DNA from: Calditerrivibrio sp.
Lineage (GTDB): Bacteria; Chrysiogenota; Deferribacteres; Deferribacterales; Calditerrivibrionaceae
Reading direction: 5' to 3'
NCBI GenBank assembly: GCA_020217115.1
Contig: JAIWOA010000109.1
Span: 1-11,103, forward strand
DNA: 11,103 nt
Shown: piece after piece, positions 1 through 6,968 of the stretch
How positions within the stretch are numbered: position 1 is the first letter of the stretch
Layout of the letters: every line of letters begins with the position of its first letter
Made by a program: the position numbers and the translations under genes
The notes under the pieces: generated by a model
Told to the model about the DNA's origin: nothing
The model's database searches: none
The model's input: only the letters and a program-made list of their open reading frames with translations

Positions 1-163
1 CCTTTTACAGGATACTGTTAAAATGGGAACCACAGTTTTAGTTGCAACTCACGATAAATACCTTATAGACAAGCATATGGGAAGAATCATAGAATTAAAA
101 CAAGGACAGGTTATCAATGACTCAAAAAAATCTGAATCTGTACAAACTTCTGTTTCTGATTAG
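1..163 (+). CDS. ftsE: Cell division ATP-binding protein FtsE, C-terminal fragment
   Basis: Only the last 53 codons and the TAG stop are present, read from base 2; the 5' part lies before the window. FtsE is the cytoplasmic ABC-type ATPase that pairs with FtsX at the division septum to control peptidoglycan hydrolysis. The visible sequence contains VLVATHDKYLID (codons 12-23), the H-loop (switch histidine) region that follows Walker B in ABC ATPases. It is followed by RIIELKQGQVI, the usual final beta-strand/turn of FtsE. The tail after that is short and Ser/Lys-rich. The assignment rests mainly on this motif plus the overlapping ftsX immediately downstream: ftsX starts at 117, inside the last 47 bases of ftsE, which suggests translational coupling. 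The Walker A, signature and Walker B motifs are outside the window. Another ABC ATPase is possible in principle but unlikely with FtsX next door. Confidence 0.88.
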   Translation, partial: LLQDTVKMGTTVLVATHDKYLIDKHMGRIIELKQGQVINDSKKSESVQTSVSD

Positions 164-1031
164 AAGGGGATTAACACTTTTTAAAAGGAATATTGCAATA
201 AATATTACGTCTATTATAACAATAATTACAGCACTTTATATCTTTTTTATATTTTTTATTCTTAGTTATTCTACAGACAATTTTTTTGGCAAACTTGTAA
301 ACATCCAGAACATAAGAGCTTATGTAAATACCGAAGATAAAGGAAAGATAGATAGTTTTATAAAATATATGAAAAAACTTCAGATTGTAAAAGATGTGAA
401 ATTTTTCAGTTCTGAAGATTCACATAAATCACTTAAAGAATCTTATATGGGGGAAGATTATCTCAATCGTTTACCTAAAGAGTTTTTCCCCTCTTTCGTA
501 GAAATTACTTTGAAAGATGAATTCAGGGATATCAAAAGTGTGAAAAGTTTGGAGGTGGAGATAAGCAAATTTGATATAATTGATGTAACATCCTATGGTG
601 AAAAATGGCTTTTAAATTTCTTATCTGTAAAAGTAGGGCTGAAAATTTTCCTCATAGCACTGACTTTTTTATTATCCCTATCTATAGGTTCAGTAATTTA
701 TAATACAATAAATCTTAATCTTTTTAAGTTTAAAAATGAGATAAAAATATACAGTTTGGTTGGAGCAACCAGAACCTTTATAGCTGCTCCATACATATTC
801 TCTTCAATTATAGAAGTGACACTATCTTTTATTATTGGATTTATTTTGCAGTTTGTTACATTTGAATTTATAAAATATTTCTTTCTGGATAAGCTTGGTG
901 TGATTTTTATCACATATCCATCTTTTTTTATCTGCCTGATGATATACCTCGTTATTATTTTGATATCTGCTATATCTTCCATACTATCAATTTACACTTT
1001 TATGGATAAAATGGGAGCAATTGGTGAATAA
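117..1031 (+). CDS. ftsX: Cell division protein FtsX (permease-like)
   Basis: A 304-residue integral inner-membrane protein that partners FtsE. FtsX does not transport; it relays ATP hydrolysis across the membrane to periplasmic hydrolase activators. The layout is typical: a short basic cytoplasmic N-terminus (residues 1-25), membrane segment 1 (about 26-50), a periplasmic domain (about 51-170), then three C-terminal segments (about 173-197, 222-250 and 266-294). The motif LVGATRTFIAAPY (214-226) between segments 2 and 3 matches the conserved FtsX coupling region, usually LVGAT followed by F-I-x-x-P. Length is normal for the family. The ATG at 117 has a purine-rich AGGACAGG (103-110) six bases upstream and lies inside ftsE. 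The stop overlaps the next gene's GTG at 1024. The protein is very rich in Phe, Ile and Lys, in line with the AT-rich genome. Confidence 0.95.
   Translation: MTQKNLNLYKLLFLIRRGLTLFKRNIAINITSIITIITALYIFFIFFILSYSTDNFFGKLVNIQNIRAYVNTEDKGKIDSFIKYMKKLQIVKDVKFFSSEDSHKSLKESYMGEDYLNRLPKEFFPSFVEITLKDEFRDIKSVKSLEVEISKFDIIDVTSYGEKWLLNFLSVKVGLKIFLIALTFLLSLSIGSVIYNTINLNLFKFKNEIKIYSLVGATRTFIAAPYIFSSIIEVTLSFIIGFILQFVTFEFIKYFFLDKLGVIFITYPSFFICLMIYLVIILISAISSILSIYTFMDKMGAIGE
1014..1017 (+). promoter_or_regulatory. Ribosome binding site deciding the GTG start at 1024
   Basis: GGAG lies inside the 3' end of ftsX. It is 6 bases before the GTG at 1024 but only 3 bases before the in-frame TTG at 1021. The spacing favours the GTG as the true start of the downstream EnvC-like gene, giving 385 rather than 386 residues. 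Confidence 0.6.
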
Positions 1032-2181
1032 ATTTATTATATATCTTTTTGTTTTTATATTAGCTTCATTTTTTAATGTTGAAAGTTCTCCCATAGTTTT
1101 AAATGAAGATGTTGCATCAATCAAGAAGGAGTTATTAAAGGAGAGGGAAGAGTTAAGTAAGATAGAGAGTTCAAAATCGTCCCTTCTTCAAAAAATTGCC
1201 ATAATAAAGAAAACTATATCTTTAAATGAGGCTATGTTAGCAAAAATAAACGATCAGTACAAGTTATTAAAGGAGAGTCAGGCTACGATTGAAAAAAGTA
1301 TCAATTTGCTAAACAGGGATATTGATGTACTGGTGAAGGAGATACGCAAAGGGAACATATATTTTATAGACAATAGAGGTATAGTAACTCTAAAGCTTCT
1401 CATATTCTCCAATAGTTACCATGAAATGGTTAGAAATCTTGAAATTGTGGAGAGGGTAAATCTGAAGATGAATAATAAAGTTAGCGAAATTGTATCTAAA
1501 AAGAATCAGATCTTACAGCTCGAAAAGGAACTTTCTACAAAACTAAAAGATATGGATAACCTTAAAAAAATCAAATGGGAAGTCATAAAAGAGCTTCAGA
1601 ATGACAGGGATGTGTATTCTCAGACCTATGCAATGCTGGAACAGGATAAGAAGAACAAGGAATCCTATCTTGAAATTCTATCTTCAAGATATGAGGAGCT
1701 AAACAAAAAATTTCAGCAGATCTATCAAAGTAATAAAGAGAGTGAGTCTAAAAATAGTATAGCTAAAGGCTTTGAAAAATATAAAGGTTTGCTTGACTGG
1801 CCTGTAAAGGGGAGAATAATTGAAGGTTATGGTGTAAAATATATAGATTCTATTAAGACAGAAATATTTAATAAAGGGTTAAAAATAGAGGTTTTGGGGG
1901 ATGGTTTTGTCAGATCTGTTTATGAAGGTGTTGTGAAATATATAGACTGGATAAAAGGTTACGGTAATTTGATAATAGTTTCACATGATGATGGCTACTA
2001 TACAATTTATGCAAATATTGATGATGTTATGGTAAAAGTTGGTCAAAAAATTAATAAAGGTGAGAAAATTGGAATAATAGATGTTGACATAAAGGAGATG
2101 CAACATTATCTTTATTTTGAAATTAGAAAAAATAATAATGCTTTAAATCCTCAGGATTGGCTTAAGAAGGAGGCTACATGA
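1024..2181 (+). CDS. EnvC-like murein hydrolase activator (degenerate LytM/M23 protein)
   Basis: A 385-residue (from GTG 1024) exported protein with a hydrophobic N-terminal signal (about 4-20), long coiled coils (about 27-110 and 135-245) and a C-terminal LytM/peptidase M23 domain (about 255-380). This is the architecture of EnvC, the periplasmic partner that FtsEX uses to activate septal amidases. The M23 fold is recognisable from KGYGNLIIVSHDDG (311-324), the Tyr-Ala turn, and YFEIR near 364-368. All four positions that normally carry zinc ligands are changed: the HxGxD equivalent reads N283-K-G-L-K287, the YAHL equivalent has Asn331, and the HLH equivalent reads Tyr362-Leu-Tyr364. E. coli EnvC also has an LYFEIR sequence here, so a non-catalytic activator is the best reading. 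The gene sits directly after ftsX (8-base overlap) and overlaps ctpA by 4 bases (ATGA). The identity of the amidase it would activate is not visible here. Confidence 0.9.
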   Translation: MNKFIIYLFVFILASFFNVESSPIVLNEDVASIKKELLKEREELSKIESSKSSLLQKIAIIKKTISLNEAMLAKINDQYKLLKESQATIEKSINLLNRDIDVLVKEIRKGNIYFIDNRGIVTLKLLIFSNSYHEMVRNLEIVERVNLKMNNKVSEIVSKKNQILQLEKELSTKLKDMDNLKKIKWEVIKELQNDRDVYSQTYAMLEQDKKNKESYLEILSSRYEELNKKFQQIYQSNKESESKNSIAKGFEKYKGLLDWPVKGRIIEGYGVKYIDSIKTEIFNKGLKIEVLGDGFVRSVYEGVVKYIDWIKGYGNLIIVSHDDGYYTIYANIDDVMVKVGQKINKGEKIGIIDVDIKEMQHYLYFEIRKNNNALNPQDWLKKEAT

Positions 2182-3527
2182 AAAATAGATTTTCAAAATC
2201 TTTAATTTTTGTTGTTATATCAGTAGTTTTAGTTTTATCTATAATGGCAGTTGCGAAGGTAAAGACTGTTTACGCCGAAAAGAGTGTTAGTAAATTTCAA
2301 TATCTTGAAATGTTTTCAGATGCCCTTGATATTATAGATAGGAAGTATGTGGATCAGGTTGATCATAAAAAATTGATTCAAGGTGCAATAAAAGGTATGC
2401 TTAATGAGCTTGATCCACATTCAGCGTATATGGACAGGGATGTCTACAATTCCTTTAAAGATGAGATAAAGGGTGAGTTTGGTGGTCTTGGTATTACAAT
2501 AGGTATGCGTGATAAGATGCTTACAGTCATTGCTCCAATAGAGGATACTCCAGCATATCGTGCAGGGATAAAATCTGGAGATAAAATAATAAAAATTGAT
2601 GGGAAGCCTACTGCAAACATAAGTATAGAGGATGCTGTCAGCAAACTCAGGGGTGAACCCGGAACATCTGTTACAGTTACAATTCTTAGAAGTGGAGAGG
2701 ATAAACCCTTTGATGTCAAAATAGTTCGTGAGATAATAAAGGTAAAGACTGTTAAATTTCAGAAAAAGGAGAATATAGGTTATATAAGGCTTACACAATT
2801 TAACGAATCTGCTTCTTCTGACGTTATGAGTGCATTAAAGAATTTGAAAAATCAGAATATTCAGGGATTAATATTGGATTTGCGAAACAATCCTGGTGGG
2901 CTTTTAGATGAGGCTGTAAATGTATCTTCCATATTTATACCTGCAGGTAAGACAGTTGTTTTTACCAGAGAGAGGAATGAGAAGAATACTGTATATCTGA
3001 AATCACGTAACATGCCTGCAAGTGATTATGATATTCCCCTTATAGTGCTGATAAATAGTGGTAGTGCCTCTGCCTCTGAGATTGTTTCTGGAGCAATTCA
3101 GGATCATAAAAGGGGATTAATTGTTGGTACCACAAGTTTTGGTAAAGCATCGGTTCAATCGACATTTGGTATGGATGACGGCTCTGCAATAAAGCTTACC
3201 ATAGCCAGATACTACACCCCTTCAGGTAAATCTATTCAGGGTGTTGGTATAACTCCAGATCTTGAGATAAAGGCTGGTGAGATAGTGTACAAGGATAATG
3301 TTCAGGAACTCAGGGAAAAAGACTATGAAAAGCATATCATAGGTGAAAATGAAATCAAAGATAACAAGGGTAGTAAAGATAGTGAAGATCAGGGTAAATA
3401 TAATAAAAATAATGATAATTCAACACTTTTGGATCCAGATAGAATAGATTTTGACAGAGATTTACAGCTTAAATATGCCTATGATTTTCTGAAGGGTATC
3501 TTAATCCATGGCAAGAAGATCAAATAG
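2178..3527 (+). CDS. ctpA: Carboxy-terminal processing protease, S41 family (CtpA-like)
   Basis: A 449-residue periplasmic serine protease that trims or degrades proteins from their C-terminus. It has an N-terminal membrane or signal segment (about 8-27), an N-terminal helical region with LDPHSAYM (78-85), a PDZ domain (about 98-182, with FGGLGITIG at 101-109) and the S41 catalytic domain (about 190-370). The catalytic Ser/Lys/Gln set is intact: Ser298 in GSASASE, Lys323 in SFGKASVQ, and Gln327. The spacing matches Ctp proteases (Lys 25 after Ser, Gln 4 after Lys). LILDLRNNPGGLL (231-243) is the expected oxyanion-side motif. A polar, low-complexity linker (about 390-425) precedes a short C-terminal helix. 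Length fits the family. The ATG has a strong AAGGAGG (2167-2173) 4 bases upstream and overlaps the preceding stop (ATGA). Lying between a LytM factor and a deacetylase, it probably acts on envelope or cell-wall proteins; its substrate is unknown. Confidence 0.96.
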   Translation: MKNRFSKSLIFVVISVVLVLSIMAVAKVKTVYAEKSVSKFQYLEMFSDALDIIDRKYVDQVDHKKLIQGAIKGMLNELDPHSAYMDRDVYNSFKDEIKGEFGGLGITIGMRDKMLTVIAPIEDTPAYRAGIKSGDKIIKIDGKPTANISIEDAVSKLRGEPGTSVTVTILRSGEDKPFDVKIVREIIKVKTVKFQKKENIGYIRLTQFNESASSDVMSALKNLKNQNIQGLILDLRNNPGGLLDEAVNVSSIFIPAGKTVVFTRERNEKNTVYLKSRNMPASDYDIPLIVLINSGSASASEIVSGAIQDHKRGLIVGTTSFGKASVQSTFGMDDGSAIKLTIARYYTPSGKSIQGVGITPDLEIKAGEIVYKDNVQELREKDYEKHIIGENEIKDNKGSKDSEDQGKYNKNNDNSTLLDPDRIDFDRDLQLKYAYDFLKGILIHGKKIK

Positions 3528-4764
3528 TAAAAGAAAAAATGGTGTGCCACCTGCTTTTGTAGTGGGTGGTATATTTTTTTTAATATTTTCAATAATATTT
3601 ATTTTTTTTGTTAATTTTAAGATCAAATCTATACAAAAAGAGGTTACTAAGGTTAAAAAAGATGAGATTGTAGAGAAAAAGAGACAGATTCCAGTAGATA
3701 TCAATCTTGATGAGAAGCTTAAAATTTTTCTTTTTGACCATGAGGTCAGCAAAGAAAGGTTAAAAGCAGAAAATGTTGTAAATAATAATGGTATAATATT
3801 TCATAAGTACAGGATGTTGTTGTCTGAGATGGAAGCCCATTCTATAAAGCCAGCTCTTATAAGTTATTTTAAAAATAATAGCTTTAAAGTTCAGGACAAC
3901 GGTAGAGATATGATTTTTGATGGAGAAAACGTTGTTGTAGAAATTTCCATAGATTTTTTAGAGAAACAGTCAGATTCACCCCCTGGATATGATGGGGAAA
4001 AAGGTTCCAAAAGCTATACAGAAAATGCTGAGAAGAAAGCTGAGAATAAAATTGAGAGAAATACGGATAAAAGTAATAATTTAAATAGAAAAGTCAATTA
4101 TACTCAAAAGTTTGCAATAATTCTTGATGATTCAGGACAGAATATCGATCTGGCAAAGAAGGTTGTAAACATGAAATACCCAATAGTTTTATCCGTTTTA
4201 CCTTTTACAGAATATGACAAAGAGACTGTTGCCCTTGCAAGATCAAAGGGTAAGGAGGTTTTTTTGCATCTCCCAATGGAGCCAAAATCGTATCCTGATA
4301 CAAAACCGGGTAAAGGTGCTATATTGTTAAATATGCCCCTTTCCATTATAGATTCTACTTTGAAAGATAATTTTGATAGGTTAGGTAAGGTAGATGGTGT
4401 TAATAATCATATGGGGTCAGCTTTTACTGAAAACAGAGAGAAGATGGCGGAAACACTTTCCGTTATAAAAAAATATGTAGATATCTTCGTTGATAGCCAT
4501 ACTACGGCAGATACTGTGGCATATGAGGTTTGTAAGAAGATAGAAGGTTTGAGATGTGGGATAAACAAGAGGTTTATAGACAATAGTGGAGATAAAGAAT
4601 ATATAAAAAATAAGCTTTATGAAGCAGCCAGTTTTCTTTCGAAACAGGATGTGATTGTTATTGGGCATCTTAGATCTTCTACTGTGGAGACATTGGAGAA
4701 GGTTTTACCAGAACTTGAAAAAAATGGTGTAAATATAGTTAAAATAAGTGAGGTTGTGAATTAA
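3508..4764 (+). CDS. Divergent polysaccharide deacetylase (YibQ/DUF610 family), membrane-anchored
   Basis: A 418-residue protein with a basic N-terminus (1-12), one membrane anchor (about 14-36), a small N-terminal region (about 60-155), a charged low-complexity linker (about 155-198) and a divergent polysaccharide deacetylase domain (about 200-418). Family landmarks are present: AIILDDSGQN (203-212, with Asp207 and Asp208), SVLPF (229-233), HLPMEP (254-259), GVNNHMGS (297-304), FVDSHT (327-332) and IGH (385-387). The position after IGH reads LRSST where many homologues have a proline-rich PxPxT turn. The domain belongs to the NodB-like (beta/alpha)-barrel group and probably acts on periplasmic glycans or peptidoglycan, but its substrate is not established. 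E. coli yibQ also follows envC, so the neighbourhood is conserved across phyla. The start overlaps the end of ctpA by 20 bases. AAGGG (3492-3496) is 11 bases upstream, a rather long spacing, so coupling to ctpA translation may matter. Confidence 0.9.
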   Translation: MARRSNSKRKNGVPPAFVVGGIFFLIFSIIFIFFVNFKIKSIQKEVTKVKKDEIVEKKRQIPVDINLDEKLKIFLFDHEVSKERLKAENVVNNNGIIFHKYRMLLSEMEAHSIKPALISYFKNNSFKVQDNGRDMIFDGENVVVEISIDFLEKQSDSPPGYDGEKGSKSYTENAEKKAENKIERNTDKSNNLNRKVNYTQKFAIILDDSGQNIDLAKKVVNMKYPIVLSVLPFTEYDKETVALARSKGKEVFLHLPMEPKSYPDTKPGKGAILLNMPLSIIDSTLKDNFDRLGKVDGVNNHMGSAFTENREKMAETLSVIKKYVDIFVDSHTTADTVAYEVCKKIEGLRCGINKRFIDNSGDKEYIKNKLYEAASFLSKQDVIVIGHLRSSTVETLEKVLPELEKNGVNIVKISEVVN

Positions 4765-5733
4765 GTGATTGTATGCGGTATTGAAACGTCATGTGATGAG
4801 ACATCGGTTTCATTTTTCGATAGTAGAAAAAGGTCTTTTTATTCTGTGGTTTCATCCCAGATAGATATTCATAGGAGATTTGGTGGCGTTGTTCCTGAAA
4901 TTGCCTCTCGAAACCATACCTTAAATATAAGAGCTGTTTACGAAGATGCCATTAAAATGGCAGGGATATCCAATAGGGATATAGATATAATAGGTGTGAC
5001 CTATAGTCCGGGCTTAATTGGTGCTCTATTTGTGGGTGTTTCCTTTGCTAAAGGGCTTTCCTATGTGCTGGGTAAACCTTTGATAGGAGTCAACCATATT
5101 ATTGCCCATATTTTATCAGCTGAGATAGAAAATCCCATACATCCACCATATCTGGGAGTTGTAATTTCTGGTGGTCATACACACATATTTAAAATAGATT
5201 CATGTTACAATTTTTACCTTATAGGGAGAACAATAGATGATGCAGTAGGGGAGACTTTTGACAAAATTGCAAAATTTGCTGACTTACCATATCCCGGTGG
5301 ACCTGAATTAGAAAAACTGGCGTTGAATGGTGATGAGAATAAAATATCTTTCCCTATAGCCTTAAAAAATGATACAAATTTTAGTTTCAGTGGATTAAAA
5401 ACCAATGTTATAAATACTATAGCGACTCATAAGTATACTCTGGAGGATATTTGTGCCTCTTTTCAGAAAACTGTTTCTTTAACCCTTGCAGAGAAGATAA
5501 ATCTTGCAATAAAAAAAAGTTCTCTTAATAGGGTCATTGTTGCCGGTGGTGTAGCATGTAATGGTTATCTAAGAAATAATTTGCCAAAAATTATTTCTGG
5601 TGAAGTTTTTTTCCCTTCAAAGGGGCTATGTACCGACAATGGTGATATGATAGCCTACACAGCTTTTCAGATGTATAAAAAGAAGAGATTTTTTGGGTTT
5701 GAAGACATTGCTGTAGATAGTATAAAATTTTAA
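4765..5733 (+). CDS. tsaD: tRNA N6-threonylcarbamoyladenosine (t6A37) transferase subunit TsaD
   Basis: A 322-residue cytoplasmic ASKHA-fold protein. It transfers the threonylcarbamoyl group from threonylcarbamoyl-AMP to A37 of tRNAs that read ANN codons, working with TsaB and TsaE (TsaC makes the intermediate). The N-terminus GIETSCDETSVSFFD (5-19), FGGVVPEIASRNH (39-51) and the metal-binding pair His111/His115 in NHIIAHILS are clear. VISGGHT (133-139), DDAVGETFDKIAK (158-170), YPGGPELE (176-183), FSFSGLKT (206-213), AGGVACNGYLR (260-270) and CTDNGDMIAY (289-298) complete the family signature. Length is slightly below the usual 335-345. The GTG start at 4765 directly abuts the TAA of the preceding gene (zero spacing) and is fixed by the conserved N-terminus. 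A weak GAGG (4750-4753) lies 11 bases upstream, so coupling to upstream translation is likely. Placement inside an envelope operon suggests co-expression rather than shared function. Confidence 0.97.
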   Translation: MIVCGIETSCDETSVSFFDSRKRSFYSVVSSQIDIHRRFGGVVPEIASRNHTLNIRAVYEDAIKMAGISNRDIDIIGVTYSPGLIGALFVGVSFAKGLSYVLGKPLIGVNHIIAHILSAEIENPIHPPYLGVVISGGHTHIFKIDSCYNFYLIGRTIDDAVGETFDKIAKFADLPYPGGPELEKLALNGDENKISFPIALKNDTNFSFSGLKTNVINTIATHKYTLEDICASFQKTVSLTLAEKINLAIKKSSLNRVIVAGGVACNGYLRNNLPKIISGEVFFPSKGLCTDNGDMIAYTAFQMYKKKRFFGFEDIAVDSIKF

Positions 5734-5734
5734 G

Positions 5735-6685
5735 ATGAATCTCTTTGAATTTTTTAGAGGAAACTATCTCGTTGGAGCTCCCCTTGCAGGTATTACCAAT
5801 TACCCCTTTAGAAAAATTGTTAGAAAATATCATAGTGGGTTGATCTTTACAGAAATGGTCTCTGTTGAGGGTTTAAAGAGGGGGAATAAAAAATCTGTCA
5901 AATTGATAGATATTCATCCAGATGAACGCAACGTAGGTATCCAGCTATTTGGTGGTGAGCCAGAATCGTATATTGGTGCTGTAAAATTTTTAAATGATAA
6001 CTATTCACCATTCTGCATAGATATAAATATAGGTTGTCCTGTGAAAAAAGTTTTGAAATCTAAGGCTGGAGCCTACCTGTTGACAGATCTTAAAAGGTTG
6101 GAGAGTATTGTAAAGACTGCTGTGAAAAACAGTAGATTTCCTGTTTCGGTAAAGACAAGGGTAGGGTGGGATGATAAAAATCATGTTTATAAAGAAGTTT
6201 TAAAGATATGTGAAGGTGAGGGGGTAAGCTTTATAACAATACATGGTAGAACAAAGAGTCAGATGTATGGTTGTAAAGTGGGCTACAATTCTATAGCTGA
6301 GATGAAAAGTTTGGCGAGGGTACCTGTAATTGGAAATGGAGATGTAGTTGATCTTGAAAGTTTTGAATTGATGAAGAGGACTGGAGTGGATGGTATAATG
6401 ATTGGAAGGGGGATGATGAAATCTCCATGGATATTTGATGCTATAACTAAAGGTTTTGATCCTGTGGGTTATCTATCTGGCAATGAGATTGTTGGACTCC
6501 TCGATGAATTTTTACAGGAGTGGAAGTTGTTCAGAAATTCTGAACGATATTTAGAGGCTTTTAAAAAATTTGTTGTATGGTTTTCGAAGGGGTATAGAAA
6601 TAGTGCAGAATTCAGGAATAGAATATACTCAGAGCTTGATGAATCAGAGTTGATGAAAGAGTATAGATATTTTTATACTAAATGA
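5735..6685 (+). CDS. dusB: tRNA-dihydrouridine synthase (DusB-like)
   Basis: A 316-residue FMN-dependent enzyme that reduces specific uridines in the tRNA D-loop to dihydrouridine. The TIM-barrel landmarks are in order: APLAGITNYPFR (15-26, FMN site), FTEMVSVEGL (38-47), GIQLFGGEPE (68-77), DINIGCPVKKV (96-106) with catalytic Cys101, SVKTRVGWDD (138-147), ITIHGRT (167-173), IGNGDV and IMIGRGMMKSPWIF. The usual KGGSALL stretch after the catalytic Cys reads KAGAYLL, a mild divergence. The C-terminal helical tRNA-binding domain is present, and the length is normal. The ATG begins one base after the tsaD stop, with no strong Shine-Dalgarno sequence (only TAAGATG), so it is probably translated by coupling. 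DusB is the best subgroup guess on the NxGCPxKKV motif and length; DusA or DusC specificity cannot be excluded. It is the last gene of the long operon. No hairpin terminator is visible in the 38 bases before the convergent tRNA gene. Confidence 0.93.
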   Translation: MNLFEFFRGNYLVGAPLAGITNYPFRKIVRKYHSGLIFTEMVSVEGLKRGNKKSVKLIDIHPDERNVGIQLFGGEPESYIGAVKFLNDNYSPFCIDINIGCPVKKVLKSKAGAYLLTDLKRLESIVKTAVKNSRFPVSVKTRVGWDDKNHVYKEVLKICEGEGVSFITIHGRTKSQMYGCKVGYNSIAEMKSLARVPVIGNGDVVDLESFELMKRTGVDGIMIGRGMMKSPWIFDAITKGFDPVGYLSGNEIVGLLDEFLQEWKLFRNSERYLEAFKKFVVWFSKGYRNSAEFRNRIYSELDESELMKEYRYFYTK

Positions 6686-6723
6686 TTTTTTAGCATTGAA
6701 GAAGTTATAGGAAAATATTTGAA

Positions 6724-6814
6724 TGGCGGAGGAGGTAGGATTTGAACCCACGGTGGGCTATCAACCCACGCCTGTTTTCAAGACAGGTGCCTTAAGCCGC
6801 TCGGCCACTCCTCC
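6724..6814 (-). tRNA. tRNA-Ser (anticodon UGA)
   Basis: Read on the minus strand, the 91-base gene folds as a class II tRNA. The 7-bp acceptor stem pairs GGAGGAG with CTCCTCC, followed by discriminator G and a genome-encoded CCA (6724-6726 on the plus strand). The D-arm is GCCGAGCGGCTTAAGGC. The anticodon stem CCTGT/ACAGG encloses the loop CTTGAAA, giving anticodon UGA (plus-strand bases 6778-6780), which reads UCA and wobble UCN serine codons. A long variable arm (GTGGG/CCCAC) is diagnostic of serine or leucine tRNAs, and the T-loop reads GTTCAAATC. Discriminator G and the UGA anticodon fix serine. Its promoter lies just upstream at 6829-6857, and it is convergent with dusB. Confidence 0.98.
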
Positions 6815-6828
6815 ATCTTGGGAAAAAG

Positions 6829-6857
6829 CTTATATAGCAAAAATAGATTAAAATCAA
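6829..6857 (-). promoter_or_regulatory. Promoter of tRNA-Ser
   Basis: On the minus strand, TTGATT (6852-6857) is followed after 17 bases by TATAAG (6829-6834), matching sigma70-type -35 and -10 boxes. An overlapping extended -10 reading, TGC then TATATA, is also possible. Transcription would begin around 6822-6824, about 8 to 10 bases before the mature tRNA 5' end. That leaves a very short leader for RNase P to remove. Confidence 0.6.
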
Positions 6858-6889
6858 GTACTTTTTGAAGTTTTTTGTAAATTTTAAAA

Positions 6890-6916
6890 ATGTTGACATA
6901 TTTAATTGGTTAACAT
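6890..6916. repeat. Imperfect inverted repeat across the manC promoter (possible operator)
   Basis: ATGTTGAC (6890-6897) and GTTAACAT (6909-6916) match as inverted arms at 7 of 8 positions across an 11-base spacer. The left arm covers most of the -35 box and the right arm touches the first base of the -10 box, so a dimeric regulator bound here would block the promoter. AT-rich DNA gives such repeats by chance fairly often, so this is a candidate only. Confidence 0.35.
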
Positions 6917-6921
6917 ATAAA
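6893..6921 (+). promoter_or_regulatory. Strong sigma70-type promoter for the manC-galE genes
   Basis: A perfect -35 TTGACA (6893-6898), a 17-base spacer and TATAAA (6916-6921, five of six consensus) form the best promoter in the window. Transcription would start near 6928, leaving a leader of about 80 bases before the manC ATG at 7007. It points into the glycan genes and away from the tRNA promoter. Confidence 0.8.
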
Positions 6922-6968
6922 TTTCCTGTTTCCCACAAATGTTGAATGCAGAAGGGGAGATGTAACAA

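Noticed and set aside
2421..2798. Long minus-strand open frames opposite ctpA, and similar ones opposite ftsX, tsaD, the deacetylase, manC and galE genes.
   Set aside because: They lie antisense to strongly supported genes, have no recognisable motifs and no ribosome sites of note; they are shadow frames.
3361..3460. Low-complexity Lys/Asn/Asp/Ser-rich stretch near the end of ctpA as a possible inserted repeat.
   Set aside because: No exact repeat unit is visible; it is an ordinary polar linker in a Ctp protease C-terminus encoded in AT-rich DNA.
3451..3484. TTGACA inside the end of ctpA as a possible internal promoter for the deacetylase, tsaD and dusB genes.
   Set aside because: At 17-base spacing the -10 is TATGCC (three of six), and the better TATGAT lies 23 bases away, outside the normal range.
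6686..6723. Possible bidirectional terminator between dusB and the convergent tRNA gene.
   Set aside because: No GC-rich stem or hairpin followed by a T-run could be found on either strand; only scattered A/T runs are present.
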